Shown piece after piece: positions 6,206-11,857 of a stretch of 11,857 bases of DNA (positions are counted from its first letter, which is position 1; the number at the start of each line of letters is the position of its first letter). A program made the position numbers and the translations under genes. The notes beneath the pieces are model-generated. The model saw only the letters and a list, made by a program, of their open reading frames with translations. It did no database searches and had not been told where the DNA came from. This DNA comes from Gemmatimonadota bacterium (lineage in GTDB: Bacteria > Gemmatimonadota > Gemmatimonadetes > Gemmatimonadales > GWC2-71-9), in assembly GCA_029862935.1 (NCBI GenBank), contig JAOTWK010000065.1, positions 1 to 11,857 of the forward strand. The letters are read 5' to 3'.

Positions 6206-7930
6206 TCAGGTAAACTCTGGTGGGCGTCTCAGGTGGTGCCCAGTGGCGTCCTGAAACGCCTTTGCCACGGTCAACAACTCGCTTTCGCCGAACAAGCGGC
6301 CTACGAACGAAATGCTCACCGGCGTCCCGTCATCACGAAAACCGCTGGGTAGGGTGACGGCGGGGTGCCCGGTGAGGTTGGTCGTGAGCAAGACATCGCC
6401 ACCATACGATGGCGTGATGAACACGTCGATCCCGCCCAGTGTGTGTTCCATAGCCCCCATCAACATGGTGCGCACCCGGTTCGCCTGGATGTACTCGACG
6501 GCCGGAATAAACCGCGATCGACGGAACGAATTCGGCCACGCGTTGGACGTTTGACGTACCAAGAGATCGTCGCGATCGCTGCGTGTGAGATCGTCAAACG
6601 CTGCGGCGGCTTCAGCATTCAAGATGATCCTGAGCGAGCTCACCGGGTAGTCCTCTGGGAGGGCGACCGGGGTGAGCTTGACTCCCAATCCCCGTATGGC
6701 CTCGAGTGCCGTCGCGTCGAACTCCGCACCGCGGTGCTCTTCCTCAAACGCCTTTCTGTAATAGCCGATGCGGAGCTCCCGGAGCGGCAACTCGACATCC
6801 CAGGTGAATGGCAGCTCGCGCGCGGTCGGATCCTTGCCGTCGGCTCCGTGGATTGCGTCGAACACGAGGGCGCAATCTTCCACCGTCCGGCAGATGGGGC
6901 CAAGCTTGTCCATGCTCCACGAGAGCGCCATCGAGCCATAGCGGCTCACGCGACCGAACGTCGGACGCAGACCTGTTGCACCACAGCGGGTCGAGGGGGA
7001 GACGATCGACCCCAACGTCTCGCTGCCGATGCTGAACCCGACCAGGCCCGCCACGGTTGCGGATGCGGATCCGGCTGACGATCCGCTTGAGCCCTGTTCG
7101 AGATTCCACGGATTTCGTGTGCGGCCACCGTACCACACGTCTCCCATCGCCAACGCCCCAAGCGTGAGCTTGGCGATCAGCACCGCTCCCGCTTCTTCCA
7201 GCCGGCGCACCACGGTCGCGTCAAACGGGAGGCGCTGGTCCTGATACGGCTTGGCGCCCCACGTCGTGCGATACTCGTCTTCCGCCAGGAGGTCTTTGGC
7301 GCCCCAGGGGATGCCGTGGAGAGGGCCGCGGTAGACACCCGTGGCCAGTTCCGCATCGGCCCGGCGCGCCTGGCGCATGGCCAGCTCGTCGGTCACGCTG
7401 ATCACGCACTCCAGCCTCGCGCCGTAGCGGGCCAGGCGGTCCAGGTACATCCGGGTGAGCTCGACAGACGAGACCTGACGTGTGCGGACGAGTTCTCCGA
7501 GCTGGGTGAGCGGCCAAAACGCAACGTCCTCGAGCCTCGCGGGACGCTTGATGTCCGAATGTTGCGTGTACCGCGACACGCGCTCCCGCACCTGAGGCGT
7601 TCGCCCGGGCAGCACTGGGTCAAACGTGAGCGCCGGGTGGATCGTGTTGGGGACCGTAACGGCTCTCAAACGCTTATACGCTTCCAGGTTTGTGTTCAGG
7701 CCGTCCACCACCATTTCCCGCTCGGCGTCCGTGAACGAGAGGCCGGCCACGGCCTCCGCATGGGCGAGCATGTCCTTTGTGATCTTGCTGCCCTGATCCT
7801 GTGCGACGGTCCACAATGCCGTGGGGAGTGCCGTGCCGCCCAGTCCGAGCCCTGCGAAATAAGCCATGAACCCGCGTCGATCGAGTGCGTCGGAGTGCTG
7901 ATCGCGATAGGTGGTGCGGTCGTTCGTCAT
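6206..7930 (-). CDS. Amidase-signature family hydrolase, Tat-exported
   Basis: The protein has 574 residues. Amidase-signature enzymes hydrolyse carboxylic amides with a Ser-cisSer-Lys triad. It is visible here: Lys212 in IPWGAKDLL, cis-Ser284 in GSSGSSAGS, and nucleophile Ser308 in GSETLGSIVSP, with the correct 24-residue spacing between the serines. The surrounding GATGLRPTFGRVSRYG and LSWSMDKLGPICRT stretches are also typical. The N-terminus has DRRGFMAYFAGLGLGG (17-32), a twin-arginine motif plus hydrophobic core, so the protein is probably exported folded. About 120 residues between the signal and the core are an N-terminal extension relative to GatA-type amidases. GatA itself is unlikely, because of export and the absence of gatB or gatC nearby. 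The ATG at 7930 has no good Shine-Dalgarno. An in-frame GTG at 8158 would extend into the DUF302 gene and is rejected. The natural amide substrate is unknown. Confidence 0.92.
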   Translation of the reverse strand: MTNDRTTYRDQHSDALDRRGFMAYFAGLGLGGTALPTALWTVAQDQGSKITKDMLAHAEAVAGLSFTDAEREMVVDGLNTNLEAYKRLRAVTVPNTIHPALTFDPVLPGRTPQVRERVSRYTQHSDIKRPARLEDVAFWPLTQLGELVRTRQVSSVELTRMYLDRLARYGARLECVISVTDELAMRQARRADAELATGVYRGPLHGIPWGAKDLLAEDEYRTTWGAKPYQDQRLPFDATVVRRLEEAGAVLIAKLTLGALAMGDVWYGGRTRNPWNLEQGSSGSSAGSASATVAGLVGFSIGSETLGSIVSPSTRCGATGLRPTFGRVSRYGSMALSWSMDKLGPICRTVEDCALVFDAIHGADGKDPTARELPFTWDVELPLRELRIGYYRKAFEEEHRGAEFDATALEAIRGLGVKLTPVALPEDYPVSSLRIILNAEAAAAFDDLTRSDRDDLLVRQTSNAWPNSFRRSRFIPAVEYIQANRVRTMLMGAMEHTLGGIDVFITPSYGGDVLLTTNLTGHPAVTLPSGFRDDGTPVSISFVGRLFGESELLTVAKAFQDATGHHLRRPPEFT

Positions 7931-7961
7931 GAGCGTGCCGTGGCAGAGGTCTTGGACCGGG

Positions 7962-7986
7962 GGCGCACAACCTTGAAGGGTGCGCC
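7962..7986 (-). repeat. GC-rich inverted repeat between the DUF302 and amidase genes
   Basis: The arms GGCGCAC (7962-7968) and GTGCGCC (7980-7986) are perfect complements. An inner CCTT-G-AAGG dyad fills most of the centre. It begins 9 nt after the DUF302 stop on the minus strand. No T-run follows on that strand, so it is not a typical intrinsic terminator. It could be a processing or stability hairpin between the two genes, or an operator for the amidase gene. Confidence 0.5.
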
Positions 7987-7995
7987 GCTCGAATG

Positions 7996-8406
7996 TCAGG
8001 CTGCAATCCGGCGCAGCACCTGCTCCAAACGCGCGCGCACGTCGCGTGCGATCGGCTCGATCCCGGTGTTCCCACTGAGCTCCAGTTGTTTGATGGGATC
8101 GATGGCGGCGACGACGCTGTGCGCTGGGTTGTCCGCCGCGTAGACGATCACGTTGCACGGGAGGAGCAGGCCAATGTCCCGTTCGGCCGAGAGCGCCTGA
8201 TGCGCGAGCGGCGGGTTACAGGCGCCGAGGATCACGTAGGGGCGAAACTCAACGTCGAGCTTCGTCTTGAGTGTTGCTTTCACATCGATCTCGGTGAGAA
8301 TCCCGAAACCGTCCTTGGCCAACTCCTCGCGAGCGCGCTCGACGGCCTGCTCGTAGGGGAGCGCTACGTCCACTGAGATTCCATATTGAAGCGCTTGCTG
8401 TGGCAT
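7996..8406 (-). CDS. DUF302 family protein
   Basis: The protein has 136 residues, close to the usual length of a single DUF302 domain. Family landmarks are GFGILTEIDVKATLK (33-47), VILGACNPPLAHQAL (58-72, Cys63) and IGLLLPCNVIVY (78-89, Cys84). Both cysteines stand in conserved family contexts. There is no signal peptide or membrane segment, so it is predicted to be a small soluble protein. The family has no settled biochemical role, and proposals of redox or heme/ligand binding are not testable here. GGAGAG lies 6 nt before the ATG at 8406 and sets the start; an in-frame GTG far upstream at 8790 lies inside coxB and is rejected. The gene is divergent from the oxidase cluster and heads the leftward gene run. 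A perfect inverted repeat 40 nt upstream of its start may be an operator. Confidence 0.9.
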   Translation of the reverse strand: MPQQALQYGISVDVALPYEQAVERAREELAKDGFGILTEIDVKATLKTKLDVEFRPYVILGACNPPLAHQALSAERDIGLLLPCNVIVYAADNPAHSVVAAIDPIKQLELSGNTGIEPIARDVRARLEQVLRRIAA

Positions 8407-8446
8407 GATCGGCTCTCCAGAATCGGACGCGAAACGAGCGTGATGC

Positions 8447-8462
8447 CTGCCCAGGTGGGCAG
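8447..8462. repeat. Perfect 7-bp inverted repeat in the divergent region
   Basis: The arms CTGCCCA (8447-8453) and TGGGCAG (8456-8462) are perfect complements around a 2-bp centre. The repeat lies 40 nt upstream of the DUF302 start and about 50 nt before the coxB -35 element, and a further GGGCAG occurs at 8481-8486. The geometry fits a dimeric regulator operator controlling one or both divergent units. This is inference from symmetry alone. Confidence 0.4.
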
Positions 8463-8512
8463 TGACGTCGAAAGATAGTCGGGCAGTTGTCCAGGATGCG
8501 ATGAGCCACGCG

Positions 8513-8541
8513 TTGACCGAGCAGGTTTCCGTAGCTACAAT
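8513..8541 (+). promoter_or_regulatory. Sigma70-type promoter for the cox cluster
   Basis: TTGACC at 8513-8518 and TACAAT at 8536-8541 are separated by exactly 17 nt. Each hexamer differs from consensus at one position. Transcription would begin near 8548, about 29 nt before the coxB ATG. This is the only near-consensus promoter I noticed in the divergent region; no comparable one was found for the leftward DUF302 unit. Confidence 0.65.
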
Positions 8542-8546
8542 TCCGC

Positions 8547-8567
8547 GGCCTCGCCGGCGGCGGGGCC
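8547..8567 (+). promoter_or_regulatory. GC-rich hairpin in the coxB leader
   Basis: The arms GGCCTCGC (8547-8554) and GCGGGGCC (8560-8567) pair over 8 bp with one G-U wobble around a 5-nt loop. The element starts at the predicted transcription start and ends 9 nt before the coxB ATG. The only G-rich stretch able to act as a ribosome binding site (GGGG, 8562-8565) lies inside its 3' arm, so the hairpin could stabilise the 5' end or limit translation. This is inference. Confidence 0.45.
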
Positions 8568-8576
8568 AACTGATAT

Positions 8577-9647
8577 ATGGCCAAACGACTTCAGAAACAA
8601 CGCGTTCTTCGGTTAACGGATTCGCTACGCAAGCGATTTCGTGGCGTGGCGTGGGCGGCCGGAGCCCTGCTGGCGACGACCCTCGTTGTGTCGGCGTGCG
8701 GTGGCGACTACCCCCAATCGACGCTCGACCCCTCAGCCGACTTCGGCGAACGGATCGACGCGCTGTACCGCACGATCTTCTGGTGGGCACTCGGGGTGTT
8801 CGTCGTGGTGGAAGCCGCGCTGCTCTTCGTCATCCTGCGCTACCGGGAGCGGCCGGGATTGGCCGAGCCGAAGCACGTGCACGGCAGCACGCTGCTCGAG
8901 GTCGCCTGGACCTTGGCGCCGGCGATCGTGCTCGTGTTCATCGCGGTCCCGACCATTCGTACCATCTTCGAGACGGACGGGACCCCGGATGCTGGGGCAC
9001 TCGAGATCGAGGTGATCGGACACCAGTGGTGGTGGGAGTTCCGGTACCCCGAGTTCGGGATCACGACGGCCAACGAGATGCACGTGCCGCGCGGCCGTCC
9101 CGTGGCGCTGTCCATGACGTCCGCGGACGTGATTCACAGCTTCTGGGTGCCGAGGCTGGGTGGCAAGCGGGACGTCATCCCGCGGCGCACCACGCGCCTC
9201 GCCTTCACGCCGGACTCAGTGGGTGAGTTCCTGGGTCAGTGTGCCGAGTTCTGTGGCACCTCGCACGCCAACATGCGGTTCCGCTTCATGGTCGATGGAG
9301 AAGATGAGTTTGTGGCCTGGGTGGCGCAGCAACAGGCCCCGCCGGTCGCGGCAGAAGCCTTGACCGGCCTCGCGCGCGAAGGCGCGGAACTGTTCGCCAA
9401 TCCGGCCAAGTTGTGCTTCGGTTGCCATATGGTCGACGGGGTATCGCCCGGGGTGTTGGGACCCAACCTGACCCACGTGGGGAGCCGGAGCATGATTGCT
9501 TCGGGCATCCTACCCAACACCAGGGAGGGCCTGGCACGCTGGATTCGTGATCCCGTAGGCGAGAAACCGGGCAGTCTCATGCCCAAGGTGCCGCTCACCG
9601 AACAGGAGATTGCGGCGCTGGTCGCGTATCTCCAGAGCCTGGAATAG
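8577..9647 (+). CDS. coxB: Cytochrome c oxidase subunit II with fused cytochrome c domain (caa3-type), lipoprotein
   Basis: The protein has 356 residues. Subunit II receives electrons from cytochrome c and passes them through CuA to subunit I. The basic N-terminus and hydrophobic run end in the lipobox VSAC (Cys41), so the mature protein is probably lipid-anchored. Two membrane helices follow (about 67-88 and 107-127). The periplasmic cupredoxin domain has HQWWWEFRYPEF (149-160) and a complete CuA set: H187 in VIHSFWVP, then C222, E224, C226, H230 and M233 in QCAEFCGTSHANM. A C-terminal cytochrome c domain carries CFGCH (280-284) and the distal Met335 in SLMPKV, so heme c is built into the subunit as in caa3 oxidases. 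No independent Shine-Dalgarno precedes the ATG at 8577. coxA begins 13 nt downstream. Identification is secure. Confidence 0.97.
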   Translation: MAKRLQKQRVLRLTDSLRKRFRGVAWAAGALLATTLVVSACGGDYPQSTLDPSADFGERIDALYRTIFWWALGVFVVVEAALLFVILRYRERPGLAEPKHVHGSTLLEVAWTLAPAIVLVFIAVPTIRTIFETDGTPDAGALEIEVIGHQWWWEFRYPEFGITTANEMHVPRGRPVALSMTSADVIHSFWVPRLGGKRDVIPRRTTRLAFTPDSVGEFLGQCAEFCGTSHANMRFRFMVDGEDEFVAWVAQQQAPPVAAEALTGLAREGAELFANPAKLCFGCHMVDGVSPGVLGPNLTHVGSRSMIASGILPNTREGLARWIRDPVGEKPGSLMPKVPLTEQEIAALVAYLQSLE

Positions 9648-9660
9648 GGACACGTCCGGT

Positions 9661-11472
9661 ATGGCCACTTCGCTCGCGCATGACACGCCGCTGGCACGAG
9701 ACTCCTTGATGGCCCGGATCTGGAGTTGGGTGACGACGACCGATCACAAACGGATCGGTGTCTTGTATGGGGTCACCGCATTCCTCTTGTTTCTACTGGG
9801 CGGTCTCGAGGCGCTATTCATTCGACTGCAGCTTGCGTCGTCGGGTAACACGCTTGTCAGTGCCGAAGCCTACAACGAACTCTTCACGATGCACGGCACA
9901 ACCATGGTGTTCATGGCCGTGATGCCGTTGTCTGCCGCTTTTTTCAACTTCGTCATCCCGCTGCAGATTGGAGCCCGCGACGTCGCCTTTCCGCGGCTGA
10001 ACGCGTTCAGCTACTGGGTGTTCCTCCTGGGGTCGCTCTTCATGAATGCCAGCTTCCTCGTGGGTGCGGCACCCAACGCGGGCTGGTTCGGCTACGCCAA
10101 TCTGACGGCGACGCAGTACTCCCCGGGGCTGAACATCGACTTTTGGGTGTTGGGGCTTCAGATCCTCGGGATCGCGTCGATCGCAGCCGGGATCAACTTC
10201 ATCGCAACCATCGTGAACATGCGAGCACCCGGGCTGCGCATGATGCGGCTCCCGGTCTTCACGTGGATGGCGCTGGTGACGCAGTTCATCATCGTCACCG
10301 CATTCCCGGTGATCACGGTCGCGCTCGTGTTCCTGATGTTCGACCGGTTCTTCGGCACGAACTTCTACTCCGTTGCGGCCGGCGGTGATGTGCTTCTCTG
10401 GCAGCACCTGTTTTGGCTGTTTGGACATCCGGAGGTGTACATCCTGATCCTACCAGCTATGGGCATCATTTCCGATGTCATTCCCACGTTTTCGCGCAAG
10501 CCGCTGTTCGGCTACGCCGTCGTGGTGTACTCGGGCCTGCTGATTGGGATCCTCGGGTGGGGTGTTTGGGCGCACCACATGTTCCAGGTCGGGCTTGGAC
10601 CGGTTGCGGATTCGGTGTTCGCGGCGACCACGATGCTGATCGCGGTCCCAACGGGGGTCAAGATCTTCAATTGGATTGCCACCATGTGGGGTGGGAAGAT
10701 CCGCTTCACGACCGCCATGCTATTCGCTGTCGGATTCATCGCGATGTTCATCATCGGCGGTCTGTCCGGCGTGATGCATTCGTCACCGCCAGCCGACCTG
10801 CAGCAGACCGACACGTACTTCGTGGTCGCCCACTTTCACTACGTGCTGTTCGGTGGTGCCATGCTTGGCATCTTCTCCGGTATCTACTACTGGTGGCCGA
10901 AAGTCACGGGGCGCCTGTTGAGTGAGCCGATCGGAAAGACGCACTTCTGGCTCACGATCATCGGCTCGAATCTGACCTTCTTCCCCATGCACTTCATCGG
11001 CCTGTTAGGCATGCCGCGGAGGATCTACACGTATGATGCCGCCCTTGGGCTCGACACCATGAACTTGGTAGCGACCGTTGGGGCTTTCATCATGGGGCTC
11101 GGCGCGCTGGTCTTCCTGTTCAATGTGTGGTATTCGCGTAAACGAGGTGCGGTCGCCGGTGACAACCCGTGGGGTGGTGCGACGCTGGAGTGGGCGATTC
11201 CCTCTCCGCCACCGGTGTACAATTTCACCGCGATCCCGGAGGTTCGGAGCCGCCTGCCGCTGTGGTCGAAAGACGGCATGACGCCGTTGCCCGAAACGCC
11301 CCGCGAGGACATCCACGTGCCGGGCGGTTCCTTCTGGCCGGTTCTTGCTGCGGTGGGCATCGTGCTCATGGCCATTGGGGCTCTCATCAAGGTGCTGCCG
11401 GTCGTGTTTGGTGGCGGAGTGCTGTTGATCGTGAGCGTCTACGCCTGGGCGTTCGAGCCCTTCGAGGTCTGA
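9661..11472 (+). CDS. coxA: Cytochrome c oxidase subunit I (A1-type heme-copper oxidase) with C-terminal two-helix extension
   Basis: The protein has 603 residues. It is the catalytic, proton-pumping subunit that reduces O2 to water in the cytoplasmic membrane. Heme a ligands are H78 (TMHGTTM) and H393. The heme a3 ligand is H391 in VAHFHYV. CuB ligands are H256, H305 and H306, with cross-link Tyr260 in GHPEVY. Glu258 marks the A1 type. D-channel residues D107 and N114 (GARDVAFPRLN) and the K-channel K334 (PTGVKIFNW) are present, so proton pumping should be intact. The canonical core ends near NPWGGATLEWAIPSPPP (about 502-518). It is followed by a linker and two further hydrophobic helices ending in FEPFEV, an extension beyond the usual 12 helices. 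The ATG at 9661 has GGGA 10 nt upstream; an in-frame TTG at 9610 lies inside coxB and is rejected. It is 13 nt after coxB and 2 nt before coxC. Confidence 0.98.
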   Translation: MATSLAHDTPLARDSLMARIWSWVTTTDHKRIGVLYGVTAFLLFLLGGLEALFIRLQLASSGNTLVSAEAYNELFTMHGTTMVFMAVMPLSAAFFNFVIPLQIGARDVAFPRLNAFSYWVFLLGSLFMNASFLVGAAPNAGWFGYANLTATQYSPGLNIDFWVLGLQILGIASIAAGINFIATIVNMRAPGLRMMRLPVFTWMALVTQFIIVTAFPVITVALVFLMFDRFFGTNFYSVAAGGDVLLWQHLFWLFGHPEVYILILPAMGIISDVIPTFSRKPLFGYAVVVYSGLLIGILGWGVWAHHMFQVGLGPVADSVFAATTMLIAVPTGVKIFNWIATMWGGKIRFTTAMLFAVGFIAMFIIGGLSGVMHSSPPADLQQTDTYFVVAHFHYVLFGGAMLGIFSGIYYWWPKVTGRLLSEPIGKTHFWLTIIGSNLTFFPMHFIGLLGMPRRIYTYDAALGLDTMNLVATVGAFIMGLGALVFLFNVWYSRKRGAVAGDNPWGGATLEWAIPSPPPVYNFTAIPEVRSRLPLWSKDGMTPLPETPREDIHVPGGSFWPVLAAVGIVLMAIGALIKVLPVVFGGGVLLIVSVYAWAFEPFEV

Positions 11473-11474
11473 TC

Positions 11475-11857
11475 ATGTCCCACGCTGCAGCGCACTACAC
11501 GAGCACGGGACTCGACACCCGCAAGATCGCCTTTTGGACGTTCATTGGGTCGGAGTGCCTGCTGTTTGGTGCGCTGATTTCGACCTATCTGGTCTACCAG
11601 GGGCAGAGCCTCAGTGGACCAACGACGCACGAAATTCTCAACATCCCGTTGACGTCAGTCAGCACGTTCGTGCTGCTCATGTCGAGTCTTGCGATGGTGC
11701 TGGCGTTAGCGGCTGTGACCAGGGGTGACACGCTCTGGTCGCGAGTGTGGATCTTGTCGACGGCCCTGCTTGGGACAGTGTTCCTCGGGTTCCAAGTGTA
11801 CGAGTTTGTCACGTTCGTGCACGAGGGACTCACCCTTCAGGTCAACTTGTTCGGGTC
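11475..11857 (+). CDS. coxC: Cytochrome c oxidase subunit III (partial, runs off right edge)
   Basis: There are 127 complete codons before the window ends. Subunit III is a membrane subunit without metal centres that supports proton uptake and stability of the catalytic subunit. Family features are the first visible helix FWTFIGSECLLFGALISTYL (20-39, with conserved Glu27), a second helix STFVLLMSSLAMVLALAAV (63-81), and LLGTVFLGFQVYEF (98-111, Glu110), followed by HEGLTLQVNLFG, which aligns with the region before the conserved TGxHxxH motif that would lie beyond the edge. The ATG lies 2 nt after the coxA stop, so translation is probably coupled. The N-terminus is short, consistent with a subunit III family member missing the first two helices, as in many bacterial oxidases. 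Confidence 0.93.
   Translation, partial: MSHAAAHYTSTGLDTRKIAFWTFIGSECLLFGALISTYLVYQGQSLSGPTTHEILNIPLTSVSTFVLLMSSLAMVLALAAVTRGDTLWSRVWILSTALLGTVFLGFQVYEFVTFVHEGLTLQVNLFG

Noticed and set aside
6206..7930. GatA subunit of the tRNA amidotransferase
   Set aside because: The Tat signal, the long N-terminal extension and the absence of gatB or gatC nearby argue for an exported amidase instead.
7962..7986. Intrinsic terminator after DUF302
   Set aside because: The stem is strong but no T-run follows it on the minus strand, so it is listed only as an inverted repeat.
7931..8158. Upstream GTG extension of the amidase
   Set aside because: It overlaps the DUF302 coding region, is Arg-rich low-complexity in translation, and would put 76 extra residues before the Tat signal.
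8471..8478. Possible -10 (TATCTT on the minus strand) for the DUF302 gene
   Set aside because: No acceptable -35 hexamer lies at 16-18 nt, so a promoter cannot be supported.

Overview
The window is G+C-rich bacterial DNA packed with genes and split at one divergent intergenic region (about 8407-8576). To its left, seven genes run leftward on the minus strand with gaps of 65 nt or less, so they may form one transcription unit. To its right, a cytochrome c oxidase cluster runs rightward off the window. Lipoprotein, Sec and twin-arginine signal peptides, a caa3-type oxidase and the set of secreted hydrolases fit an aerobic, diderm, Gemmatimonadota- or Acidobacteriota-like bacterium. This is inference from style; there is no rRNA or other phylogenetic marker. 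No tRNA, rRNA, CRISPR array, insertion sequence or phage gene was seen.

Left arm, in transcription order (right to left): a DUF302 protein; a Tat-exported amidase-signature enzyme; a secreted or membrane protein of unknown function with a visible fourfold internal repeat; a Tat-exported N-acyl-D-amino-acid deacylase-like amidohydrolase; a small alpha/beta-hydrolase esterase; a protein-L-isoaspartate O-methyltransferase homologue with a Sec-type signal peptide; and a large polytopic membrane protein with a spermidine-synthase-like SAM-binding domain. The last gene appears to start at a CTG codon overlapping the methyltransferase stop and runs off the left edge. The shared theme is hydrolysis or modification of amides, peptides and esters, with several products predicted to be exported.

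Right arm: coxB (subunit II, lipoprotein, fused C-terminal cytochrome c), coxA (subunit I, A1-type motifs, plus a two-helix C-terminal extension) and the start of coxC (subunit III), with gaps of 13 and 2 nt. Together they encode a proton-pumping terminal oxidase that takes electrons from cytochrome c through the fused heme c and CuA to heme a and the heme a3-CuB site. A near-consensus sigma70-type promoter (TTGACC, 17 nt, TACAAT) lies just upstream of coxB, and a GC-rich hairpin lies between it and the start codon.

No wholly novel system is proved by the sequence. The most notable points are the exported PCMT next to exported D-amino-acid and amide hydrolases, the CTG-start coupled gene, the fourfold-repeat protein, the deacylase metal-site substitution, and the promoter-hairpin arrangement at coxB.
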